A stretch of DNA of 64,000 nt, taken from positions 6,787,501-6,851,500 of the forward strand of contig CM063255.1 of the NCBI GenBank assembly GCA_032158295.1. Direction: 5' to 3'. How positions within the stretch are numbered: the stretch's first letter is position 1; every line of letters begins with the position of its first letter. Source of the DNA: Pycnopodia helianthoides (lineage: Eukaryota > Echinodermata > Asteroidea > Forcipulatida > Asteriidae). This document shows, piece by piece, positions 54,701 to 64,000 of this stretch. A program made the translations under genes and the position numbers. The notes beneath the pieces were generated by a model. The model was not told the DNA's origin and made no database searches. It worked only from the letters and a program-made list of their open reading frames with translations.

Positions 54701-55054
54701 GGGCCCTAATTTGATTGTATACAACACCATACATGCCATAAAGCACAGTATGCATGTAAACATCTGACTTCAGGTCCCTGATCCCATAATGACATCAAAA
54801 AATACTTGAGGTCTAAAACGTCATGTAATTTGCTAAAAGGTTTAACCTGGACGATTTTAATGCGACCGAACCATGCTGTGGGATTTGAAGGGAACCAAAA
54901 CGTTGTCAAAGGTTTTCATGCAAAGTATGAGCAAATTCTTTTTGCAATGTGTGCTTCTACGGCCGAATAGAAAAATAAACCAGTTTCTCATTCCCTCACC
55001 GCTTCCTGTTCCACGGCCACCTCATTATTTTGGGAGGGGGGGGTTGAAGAAAGA

Positions 55055-55170
55055 AGAGTTTACTAGAGCAGGAGTTGTACAGTCTGCGACCTCCGGATTA
55101 ACGTTCCGACGCTGTACCAACTGAGCTATCTACAATAGCCCTAATGTTGGCGGTCTCCCTATTTTGTTTT
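55055..55170 (-). mobile_element. tRNA-like repeat, family 2
   Basis: The complement reads GGGAGACCGCCAACATTAGG, AGATAGCTCAGTTGGTACAG, AACGTTAATCCGGAGGTCGC and CTCCTGCTCTAG. The T-arm is degraded. Confidence 0.82.
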
Positions 55171-55174
55171 AAAA

Positions 55175-56250
55175 ATACATTATCTCTGTTGTCGCTCTGG
55201 TCAATTTTTCACTTTTCAACCCTAAATTGTTTATAATTAACCCAGTCAGTTTCCCTTGTTGTTTGATTTCTAATTTTGCATTAAATATTTCCTTTTTTGG
55301 GGGGGGGGGAATTGTCCTCTTTGATCCTCCTTCTATTTTCAAAAAGCCTAGATGAGAATCTTCTTTTTTTATTTTTAGCTTGGCCCTGCCATTTCAACCT
55401 CGACGGCGTGTTCATGTGGATAGGTACTTTGTACATTGTGTATTGTGATGCTCAAATGTATTGTCATGCACAGAACGGTTGACTGGGGTTGTGCTACAGA
55501 TAAACCATATTATTATAAACATGGAATGTCCTCACTGGCAATTTCCATAGCCACAATCAGAAGGAACTTCAATTTCAAATGCTCCTTTTGTACATCAGAG
55601 ATTTGATTCAATCTGATTCCGTATGTTATGCATTCCTAACAAACTCTGTGTATAGTCCAACAACGACTTTGAGAAAGAAAACAACAATAAAAAAAATCAC
55701 TAGGTGCTGCAAATAATGCAAATTATTTCATTCACACCACAGCACATGTACCTGCACACAAATTGTTTACTTATTGATTATATTATATGCAAATTAGTTA
55801 AATTAATACACAGTACCTGTACAAAAATTAATGATAAAGAGAACACAAAGAGTGTTGAGAGTGAACTGCAGAGGCTAAGATTAGAGGCCCAATTTCTGCA
55901 GTGGGACTAAGAAATTAGAGGCGGCCATGACAGAGAATGATGGGAGATCTCACCAAAGAGGTGTAGGTAGGTGAAGATGCAAAAGAGCCAGTGCGTGTTG
56001 ATTCAGAAATCACAGTTCCGCTTGCCATTTGAGACTTCTGGTTATTTTTCCCGAGGGGAACCAAGTTCCTTGGTGTCTACACAGTCACCTCAGCTTGGTC
56101 CCAAGGTTGCAAAAAAGAGTGAAGTTTCCCCTTAACAGTAGTACTGCAGGGATTCCTCCCTCCCCCACCCTTAATAAACTAATAAAAGTATACGTCAAAA
56201 AATGTCCACAGAACGCCTACAAAGGCGACTTTTGCAGATTCAAATTTCCC
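55175..56250. other. No gene supported
   Basis: Contains a G run at 55300 and a frame ending at 55910 whose last codons (SVESELQRLRLEAQ) look coil-forming, but no splice acceptor or homologue is evident. Confidence 0.45.
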
Positions 56251-56254
56251 TGGT

Positions 56255-56480
56255 TTCTGTTTGAGAATGCTGCGACCTCAGATGCGGTTGGTACCTGCTG
56301 TCACCTTGTGAAATGTGGATGGATTTGACAGCCTTACAGCGACAGTTTTCCTCTGTTTTCTCAACAAGTAGAAACTGTATTCATTGAAACTTTTACAGTG
56401 ACTTTTTATTGTGTCTTTCTTGAGAATCTTGCCTCATAAATTGGCATTAAGTTGACTAGAACCAAACGATGACCCTACCT
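56255..56480. mobile_element. TTAA MITE, family AGGCAGGGTCATAG, inverted and truncated
   Basis: GATGCGGTTGGTACCTGCTG, GAAATGTGGATGGATTTGA, right end ACGATGACCCTACCT then TTAA. It matches 8540-8993 without that copy's nested element. Confidence 0.8.
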
Positions 56481-56484
56481 TTAA

Positions 56485-56600
56485 AGGCAGGGTATACAAA
56501 TACCTTTGGTAATTACTCCAAAAATTAATGACCATAAAAACTTACTTGGTACAGAGCACTTGGAGAGCTGTTGATATTATAAAACATTGTTATTGCCTTG
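56485..56600. mobile_element. TTAA MITE, family AGGCAGGGTATAC, truncated
   Basis: AGGCAGGGTATACAAATACC, AATTACTCCAAAAATTAATG, AACTTACTTGGTACAGAGCA, then lost; shares the TTAA at 56481 with its neighbour. Confidence 0.85.
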
Positions 56601-56634
56601 AGTGTCACTGAGTGGTCAATGAGCGCTAAGAGAA

Positions 56635-56800
56635 GCAGGCCTGATACTTCACGAAGGCAACAGAGGCGATTGCCTCGATGCCCCCTGGTCATTGCCTTCG
56701 TGCCCTTGAAATGCTCCAATAGAAATTTACAATTTCCTCATAGAGTGCCCTTTGCCTTGGTGCCCTTTCCCTTTCTAGAATGAAGCATACAGGCCTGAAG
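56635..56800 (+). repeat. Dispersed GCCCTTTGCC repeat
   Basis: GCAACAGAGGCGATTGCCTC, GAGTGCCCTTTGCCTTGGTG and TACAGGCCTGAAG, in the same order as 58125 and 61735. Confidence 0.72.
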
Positions 56801-56882
56801 AAGCCACTATCATATTAATTTAAGTAGGAACATTATGATCAAACATTGTACTTAGTGTAAATTGTACCATACTGAACATTAC

Positions 56883-57150
56883 ACAGGGATGAGAATCATT
56901 GCAGACAAAAAGGTCTGAAACTCCAAAATTAAGGAGGTATTGAAATGACATTTCCACCTTTTGGCAACCCCTGAATTTATAGATTTCAAGGAGTTTTGGG
57001 GAACAGTACCCTCAGCACTAGAGAGGTAGATCAAAAAGCTGGATTTAGTCACATCTGAAAAAATAACAGATAATTTGTTGCCAGACAGACAAGGCAGACT
57101 GTACAAAGTCTGAATTCAGATTTAATCAAAGTCTGAAATTCCTCATCCCG
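56883..57150. mobile_element. MITE, family AGGGATGAGAATC
   Basis: AGGGATGAGAATCATTGCAG and AAAAAGGTCTGAAACT at the left, AAAGTCTGAAATTCCTCATC at the right. Pair of 11670-11945. Confidence 0.75.
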
Positions 57151-57171
57151 GAAGATTTGAAAATACCTGGG

Positions 57172-57763
57172 CCCAATTTCATAGAGCTGCTTTTAAAGCA
57201 CAAAAAGTAGCTAAGCACAATAAAATTATGCTTACCAGAATAAGGTTACCAGCCAAACTGCCATGCCACATGTACAATTTGTGACTGGTATCCTGCTCAT
57301 CTCTGCTTAGCAGAAAATTGTTAAAGGAACATTACAGAATTGGTTTTGCTAACAAAACAGTTGCTGGCAGTGTAAGCACTTTATGTAATCCACCATATAC
57401 ATAAACTGACAAACCTGTAGAAGTTTCAGATCGATTGGCCATCTGGGTCACGAGAAAATAGTGAAAAAACCGATTACACATTTGCATGAAATCATATGAT
57501 TCAACAGATGAATAAAACGCTCACTGAGCGATAAACTTTTATCAGAAAATTAGTTTATTCATTTCTCATCAAATATGGCGTTTCAGTCAGAAATATTTCA
57601 AGGGATGTTTTCTACTATCATCATCATTAGACCGTGTAAGTTTTATGTAAATCTGTGATCAAAAAGTATATTTTACAAGTTTTTTTCTTACCAATTCTGT
57701 AATGATCCTTTAAGCAATTTTGTCTGCTTTAAAAAGCTCAGCTCTATGAAATTGGACCCTGGT
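57172..57763. mobile_element. GGGCCC palindromic MITE, split by a nested TTAA MITE
   Basis: Left GGGCCCAATTTCATAGAGC to AGCAGAAAATTG, right GCAATTTTGTCTGC and AGCTCTATGAAATTGGACCC; interrupted at TTAA. Confidence 0.92.
57325..57709. mobile_element. TTAA MITE, family AGGAACATT, nested
   Basis: AGGAACATTACAGAATTGGT to CCAATTCTGTAATGATCCT, TTAA at 57321 and 57710. Confidence 0.93.
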
Positions 57764-58124
57764 AGAGGAAGTGCAATAACCCTCTAAACTCTGCGAAGAT
57801 GTACGTGTATGTGAATGCAGTGGAGCACAGTACAAGACCACTGAGGCAATCAATTTCATAGCCTGTCCGTCTTTCCACTGCAAAGACTATAGTTTAAATC
57901 CATTGAGCAAGGTTGGCTTATCAAGTGAAATGAAATGCAATCAAGAGATTTAGAATGAAGTCATGCATAGCATGTACGGACTAAAGACGAACATAAAACG
58001 AGAGTTTTCACTGGCAGTAAAATTTTTTACTAATTTAACTTGGCAAATCCAGGCCTTGCTGTACATAGTACGAGCATAATGGTGTACACGTGTACTGTAC
58101 ATGATGTACTGTACAAAACATACA

Positions 58125-58300
58125 TGTACATCAGAACTGGAATTACACAGAGGCCATGGCCTCTGTTGCCCTGGCCTTGGTCTCGGAGCCCCTTCATAAG
58201 CTTCCTGAGACTTCCAGATTTTCCAATAGAAGTGCCCTTTCAAAAAGAAGATGGCCTTGCCCTCTCAAAAGACAAAACTCCAGGCCTGATACCTTGAATA
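58125..58300 (+). repeat. Dispersed GCCCTTTGCC repeat
   Basis: CAGAGGCCATGGCCTCTGTT, CTTGGTCTCGGAGCCCCTTC, AGAAGTGCCCTTTCAAAAAG and CAGGCCTGATACC. Confidence 0.72.
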
Positions 58301-58355
58301 TGTACACATGTACATCTTTCTTAATGAAGCCTCTGGAGACATTTGCCTCCACGCA

Positions 58356-59804
58356 CCTGTATACTGTCTTACTGCCCCCTACCTGTATCATGGTTTTGCT
58401 GTCTTACTGCCCCCTTCCTGTATCATGGTTTTGCTGTCTTACTGCCCCCTTCCTGTATCATGGTTTTGCTGTCTTACTGCCCCCTACCTGTATCATGGTT
58501 TTGCTGTCTTACTGCCCCCTTCCTGTATCATGGTTTTGCTGTCTTACTGCCCCCTTCCTGTATCATGGTTTTGCTGTCTTACTGCCCCCTTCCTGTATCA
58601 TGGTTTTGCTGTCTTACTGCCCCCTTCCTGTATCATGGTTTTGCTGTCTTACTGCCCCCTACCTGTATCATGGTTTTGCTGTCTTACTGCCCCCTACCTG
58701 TATCATGGTTTTGCTGTCTTACTGCCCCCTACCTGTATCATGGTTTTGCTGTCTTACTGCCCCCTACCTGTATCATGGTTTTGCTGTCTTACTGCCCCCT
58801 ACCTGTATCATGGTTTTGCTGTCTTACTGCCCCCTACCTGTATCATGGTTTTGCTGTCTTACTGCCCCCTTCCTGTATCATGGTTTTGCTGTCTTACTGC
58901 CCCCTACCTGTATCATGGTTTTGCTGTCTTACTGCCCCCTACCTGTATCATGGTTTTGCTGTCTTACTGCCCCCTACCTGTATCATGGTTTTGCTGTCTT
59001 ACTGCCCCCTACCTGTATCATGGTTTTGCTGTCTTACTGCCCCCTACCTGTATCATGGTTTTGCTGTCTTACTGCCCCCTACCTGTATCATGGTTTTGCT
59101 GTCTTACTGCCCCCTACCTGTATCATGGTTTTGCTGTCTTACTGCCCCCTACCTGTATCATGGTTTTGCTGTCTTACTGCCCCCTTCCTGTATCATGGTT
59201 TTGCTGTCTTACTGCCCCCTACCTGTATCATGGTTTTGCTGTCTTACTGCCCCCTACCTGTATCATGGTTTTGCTGTCTTACTGCCCCCTACCTGTATCA
59301 TGGTTTTGCTGTCTTACTGCCCCCTACCTGTATCATGGTTTTGCTGTCTTACTGCCCCCTACCTGTATCATGGTTTTGCTGTCTTACTGCCCCCTACCTG
59401 TATCATGGTTTTGCTGTCTTACTGCCCCCTACCTGTATCATGGTTTTGCTGTCTTACTGCCCCTACCTGTATCATGGTTTTGCTGTCTTACTGCCCCCTA
59501 CCTGTATCATGGTTTTGCTGTCTTACTGCCCCCTACCTGTATCATGGTTTTGCTGTCTTACTGCCCCCTACCTGTATCATGGTTTTGCTGTCTTACTGCC
59601 CCCTACCTGTATCATGGTTTTGCTGTCTTACTGCCCCCTACCTGTATCATGGTTTTGCTGTCTTACTGCCCCCTACCTGTATCATGGTTTTGCTGTCTTA
59701 CTGCCCCCTACCTGTATCATGGTTTTGCTGTCTTACTGCCCCCTACCTGTATCATGGTTTTGCTGTCTTACTGCCCCCTACCTGTATCATGGTTTTGCTG
59801 TCTT
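58356..59804. repeat. 35-bp satellite array, about 41 copies
   Basis: Unit ACTGCCCCCTACCTGTATCA then TGGTTTTGCTGTCTT. About seven copies, mostly at the left end, have CCCTTCCTG; one at 59461 lacks a C. Since 35 is not a multiple of 3 and the unit has no stop in any forward frame, all three plus frames stay open for about 490-580 codons and give the same cyclic peptide. This is an arithmetic consequence of the repeat, not evidence of a gene. Confidence 0.97.
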
Positions 59805-60007
59805 GATTTTGTTTCCAATCCAAATCATTGTAACCAAACCGAGACTGAAAGAAAAAATAGTCTGGTTCCATTTTTTGTGCAATGAATTAGAGCATTAATT
59901 ACTGCTGTTGGGTACAGGGAACATGTCCAAGATGGTGGTAGCATGATAAAGGTATATATAACTTAACTTGCCTATTCATACTATCTGGAAGCTAGCACAT
60001 GTAGCAG

Positions 60008-60204
60008 GGCCCAATTTCATAAAGCCTGTAAGCACAAAAACTTGCTAAGTACAGAAAAATCTTGCTTAGTGGAAACAGGTTACCAGCCAAAGTTTCATAG
60101 AGTTTAAATTGTTGCCACTGGTTCCCAACTCGTAATTAGCTAAGCAAAGAAATGTGCTTCTAAGCAGTATTTTCTGTTTTAGCAGCTTTATGAAATTGGG
60201 CCCC
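60008..60204. mobile_element. GGGCCC palindromic MITE
   Basis: GGGCCCAATTTCATAAAGCC ... AGCAGCTTTATGAAATTGGG then CCC. Confidence 0.9.
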
Positions 60205-60295
60205 AGGCACAGTTTTGCACTGGACCACAGGCCCCGAGGCCAGTAGTTTTAGTGTCGGGCCAGTAGACTCATGACCAAACAAGTCTGTGGTCTTC
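60205..60295. repeat. Dispersed GGCCAGT repeat
   Basis: CACTGGACCACAGGCCCCGA, GGCCAGTAGTTTTAGTG, GGGCCAGTAGACTCATGACC; partner of 26000-26120. Confidence 0.55.
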
Positions 60296-60535
60296 AAGTT
60301 TAAAAATTATTAAAGTATTTTGTCACTGGACAAAAACTACCTATGTAACTAGGACACTGTTTTAGGACACAGCTTTATAAAATAAAGATAACTTTTTAAG
60401 CAAAGGTCTCAGTTTCAATTTGTTGTTATCAATTTATACCTCCATGTTTTTTTGTTATAAATAAGAAGTTAGGCCTTGGCAAGATTTGTGCATGTTAAAT
60501 CACAAAAATGTCAAACAAATTAACAGGTAAGTACA

Positions 60536-60640
60536 TCAATAATTGAGCCAGTCATGGTATTTCTCCTGAAAGCACACAACTTTGTGTGACAAGGGTGTTT
60601 TTTCTTCCATTCTCGCAACTTCAAGAGAAAATCCACAAGA
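60536..60640. mobile_element. Scrap of AGGCAGGG MITE
   Basis: CTGAAAGCACACAACTTTGT and GACAAGGGTGTTTTTTCTTC as in other copies. Confidence 0.6.
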
Positions 60641-60723
60641 CCAGGGAGCATGTGTAACTCAAAATGTTTATTGGACCAGAATTAATTTTTACATAAGACC
60701 AGAAGCCAAATGAGAAAAAACCT

Positions 60724-60906
60724 TAGAGCTGCTTAAAGCACAAACAGTAGCTCAGTACGAAAACAATTTTAGCTTAAACCAGAATAAGGTTACCAGCCAA
60801 AACACCATGCCACAAACTATCTTAAAAACTGGTTTCCTGTGGGGGGTTTTCTGTTGCTTAGCAGAAAATTGTATAGCAATATTTGCTGCTTTTAAGCAGC
60901 TCTATG
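60724..60906. mobile_element. GGGCCC palindromic MITE, ends lost
   Basis: AGAGCTGCTTAAAGCACAAA ... TTTTAAGCAGCTCTATG; interior AAGGTTACCAGCCAAAACAC. Confidence 0.85.
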
Positions 60907-60909
60907 TAA

Positions 60910-61730
60910 TCTGCAACTGCGCTTCAAGCACGGAGTCGTGTTTATATATCAATATCAATTGAAGCTCATCATGAACAAACATCAGAAATGTCAACCTACA
61001 TATGTACGTATGTCATCCATCACTTCTCGGTACAACTTTTGAGTTAATTATGTAGGACAGACTTACTTGCGTAGTGGGCGATATTATTATTGATATTCAA
61101 TCGAGGTGATACATGAATGAGACATGATAGTGAGACGGCCAAGGTGTCATAATTCCAATTAGAGAATAATCCATGCTGAGCCGAGACGAGGAGGCGAAAA
61201 TTTATGTTAAACGCGTGATGCCCTTTTACCAGATACTCTGAGCAACTAACAAAGTGGAAGTTTCATGTCACAAAGAGCTTCAGTTTTTATATATTATGTA
61301 CATGTAGTACAAACAGTTTGTATATTATAGTAATTAACAATGAAACAAAATTAAAACCTGGGACAGGGATGCTGAATTTTGGAAACCTCATTTGGCAATC
61401 ACGCCCAAAATTGTGCGACCATTACAGGTTTAATCATTACATAACATGAACGTCAGTTGGGCAAAATTCTCACTGATTTACAAGTACATGTACATGTAAC
61501 CGGAAACAGATGTCAAGTTTACTCTTGGGTTTTCTTTGTTGATTTGTTAAATCCAATTTACAGGCACAAGTTTTCATATTCATATGTTCATGGGTAAATT
61601 TTACTCTCTCAGCTACACGATAAAATTTTTACAGCCATAACTACTTTAAACTTATGTGTAAGTATTTGAACAAACGGAATCACCCACACATAAAACTCAA
61701 TATGGTTGGGACCACCTTGGTCCCGGAACT
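60910..61730. other. No recognisable feature
   Basis: Unique AT-rich sequence; TACATGTACATGTA near 61485. Confidence 0.45.
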
Positions 61731-61734
61731 TCGA

Positions 61735-61885
61735 ATAAGCGCGAGACTTGCACCTGTGCACAATCTATTGCCTCTGCTGCCCCGGCCAATGCCTTGGGGC
61801 CCCTTAAAGTTTGCCCTTTGCCACGGAGAAAATGCATTGGTGCCCTTGCCCTGTCAAAAACAAAGCATTAGGCCAGGTACATGTA
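61735..61885 (+). repeat. Dispersed GCCCTTTGCC repeat
   Basis: CCTCTGCTGCCCCGGCC, CTTGGGGCCCCTTAAAG, TTTGCCCTTTGCCACGGAG, GTGCCCTTGCCCTGTC. Confidence 0.72.
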
Positions 61886-61889
61886 CATG

Positions 61890-62915
61890 TACATAGGTGT
61901 ACATACTAGGCACGGTAAACACTGTTGTGGGGACTTTTAAATGATGGATCAAAGATCCCCACAACGTTTTTTTTCTTGTTCAACTTGGTCCCTACAGGGA
62001 AATTCTTTAGAAAAAGGAATAATAGAACAACAGTAGCAAGTCCGCACTTGTACTGAGTGTGCACAAGAATGTGTGTTAAAATACAAGACACATTGAATAC
62101 TATAACAATTCTGCCAAGATGTGAAAGTTGACAGGTCATGTGACCATTGACCTCTGACATGCTCTAAAGCTAAGACTCACTCCTCACAATCACAAAGCTC
62201 TGATTTTGACAATGATGACCTAACATTCTTTCGGAGGGGTAGGACAGACCCTGTTTACACAGTGTTTTCAGGCAGAGTTCACCCCCCCATCAGAAGGCTA
62301 ATCTGTCACTGGAAAGCTAATTGTTTGTTTTCCTTCCCCTAATAGTTGAACTCTCTTTAGAGCTAGAGGTTATCTCTCTGTGGTTCCAGAGTTCAACATG
62401 TTCAACCAAAGCCACAAGACCCTGGACTGACACTGTTTTCTTATCAGCATCTGTTATCTATTGGGAGCACCTTCTGATGCTTCTTTGTTTGTTTTATTGT
62501 TGGGGTGTTTGTTTGTTTTGTTTGTGTGTTTTGAGGGGGGGGGGTGGGGAGAGGGAGTCAAAGCTTACAATAAAAAGAATAAAACCCTCTTTTGTTTTTA
62601 TCATAAAGTTTTCTTCATAATGTTTGATCAATTTTCCTCTTCTTTCCATAACTCCCCCACCCTGACGAGGGCCTACAGCAGGTTTATCATCAAGCCTTCA
62701 AGGCGTCTGGCAAATGAACTTGTGTACACTGTACTTTAATGATTAATTGTTGTCTTGCCATTATTGTTAATTACAAAACCACATATGATTCTTGCACTTC
62801 TACTGACTGGCGGTAGAATCAAGTGCTATGAGCTACACAGTATCTGATTACATCGTTTGATGTGTTCGGATCAAAATCACAAAGCAAAATTGATAATTTT
62901 AACCTGCAGGTAAAA
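61890..62915. other. No recognisable feature
   Basis: Unique sequence with a G run at 62536-62551. Frames of 80-100 codons show no domain. Confidence 0.45.
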
Positions 62916-62923
62916 GTTAAATA

Positions 62924-62977
62924 CCCCCCCCCCCCCATCACAACCCCCTCAACCCCCCTTCCCCCCCCCCCCACCCC
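62924..62977. repeat. Poly-C / C-rich tract
   Basis: Several runs of 5 to 14 C separated by a few bases; the minus strand therefore has at least four G runs and could form a quadruplex. Confidence 0.9.
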
Positions 62978-63284
62978 GAACTTTTAAATTTAAATAAAAG
63001 TTGACTTAAGTCAGACTCCTGTCCGAGCCAACAACAAGGACATTTCTTTCAACGGGGAAACTGCCCCTGAATATTTGCATCTTATTTGTGTACCTCAGGC
63101 ATGGTGGCACAAGTGTTCTGCATACTAAACTACAGACACCTTCTGTACATCCACAACAGTGTTGTATCATGCGTACAATTTCGAGTTAGGGATTGTGCAT
63201 GTGAGATACAACTGTGTAGGGGGTTATACAATTCTCTATGTGATCTGTGTGTGAATGCACAAGCTAGCGTATCAGGTCGATACC

Positions 63285-63570
63285 GCAGCGAATTGGTGTT
63301 CAATACGCACACATTTCGGCCGATAACTTTAATTTTTTTTAATAATAATGTTATTTGAAGAAAAAAAAAATTATCAACCTCAAAAAAATCACAGATAAAA
63401 CCATTTAGAATGCTCCAGATTGAACAGTTGGGTTTTTTTTTAAACCAAAGACAAACACCAAGTAGAAAACATTCGGAAGACCTCGTTTCAATTTAGTGTG
63501 CTTCGGCCAAACTTCCAATAATTTGGGTACAGAATGCCCCCCAGTTTTGACAACCCGGGGAGAAACCTGT
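63285..63570. repeat. Dispersed repeat shared with 45310-45610
   Basis: AACCATTTAGAATGCTCC, AACCAAAGACAAACACCAAG, CGGCCAAACTTCC and CGGGGAGAAACCTG match in order. Confidence 0.85.
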
Positions 63571-63699
63571 GCTGGTCAACAAACTGACTTGCTGCTAAAC
63601 CAAATATCAGTAGAACACATGAAATTCAGAACTATTTTGGGGTAAACAATCGTCTACTTTCTCTAAAAGTTTTCAATGTCAGAGTTCGCCCTTAGCAGT

Positions 63700-64000
63700 G
63701 CTCTGCTGGCCTAGCTAAAACACCCAATGACCAGTCAAAATTCCCTCAAAGTGGTACGACTGGTGAGAGATTTATGAGTTAAAAAGAGCAACCTTTTTCA
63801 ACTCTGGAACAATTTACCCTACAGTATCCGCCACTCTAACTCACTACTCAGCTTTCAAAAAAATCTCTCATGAACTCACATTTGTTTAAATTGATTTTTT
63901 GCTTATCTGTTTATATCCCTCTTTTTGCTTGTTGTTTAATTTCGTAAAGCGCTGTGATACTTCCTCTGGTAAGTTAGAGTGCTAATGCTCTGTGTTTTAT
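63700..64000 (+). mobile_element. LINE reverse-transcriptase C-terminus and 3' tail
   Basis: The plus-strand frame around 63799 reads VKKSNLFQLWNNLPYSIR then HSNSLLSFQKNLS, stop at 63871. This is the conserved C-terminal block of CR1/L2-type LINE ORF2 (LWNxLPxxIRxSxSLxxFKxxL). An in-frame TGA lies just upstream, so it is dead. After the stop comes a tail GTAAAGCGCTGTGATACTTC, similar to the SINE tail GAGCGCTTTGAGAC. The element runs off the right edge. Confidence 0.82.

Noticed and set aside
58156..59898. Open frames of 580, 525 and 487 codons
   Set aside because: They are three readings of one 35-bp stop-free tandem repeat; no domain, no codon bias and no conserved start.

Overview
This is eukaryotic, AT-rich, intron- and repeat-dominated DNA from a metazoan. 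The repeat content (many palindromic MITEs, tRNA-derived SINEs with a CORE-like body, and LINE 3' ends with the C-terminal reverse transcriptase signature W-N-x-L-P) and a gamma-syntrophin-type gene fit an echinoderm, most likely a sea star. That placement is inference from general knowledge of such genomes; no search was run.

The one recognisable gene lies on the minus strand in tiny exons separated by kilobases of repeats. Three exons are well supported by reading frame, splice consensus and homology: 18868-18999 (first half of the split PH1 domain), 8257-8312 (start of the PDZ domain with its G-L-G-L carboxylate-binding loop) and 2255-2312 (next PDZ segment). Together they read as the N-terminal part of a gamma-syntrophin (SNTG1/SNTG2 family). 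Two further micro-exon candidates (32718-32735, 18 nt; 9882-9911, 30 nt) have good splice sites. The rest of the PDZ, PH1b, PH2 and SU regions must lie beyond base 1. A repeat-poor stretch at about 31.9-35.5 kb is the best place for 5' exons or a promoter. No other gene is convincing, and every long open frame is tandem repeat or transposon.

Layout. 0-2.1 kb: 13-bp minisatellite inside a three-copy higher-order repeat. 2.2-8.3 kb: exons, SINEs, a TTAA MITE and a 2.7-kb array of a 38-bp satellite. 8.5-18.4 kb: nested MITEs, SINEs, a 237-bp tandem array and a tandemly amplified foldback element. 18.2-19.0 kb: a local duplication that copied part of a syntrophin exon. 19-31 kb: LINE remnants, palindromic MITEs and SINEs. 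32-35.5 kb: repeat-poor. 35.5-64 kb: SINEs, MITEs, a MULE-like foldback with a 9-bp target duplication, several minisatellites including a 35-bp array of about 41 copies (58.4-59.8 kb), and a LINE 3' end at the right edge.

The mobile elements tell a coherent story. At least five MITE families share TTAA target sites and termini beginning AGG (or AAGCAC), often sit head to tail sharing one TTAA, and insert into other MITEs. Several insertions can be dated relative to each other because paralogous unfilled sites survive in the same window. SINE tails resemble the tails of the LINE fragments, which suggests the LINE machinery that moved them.
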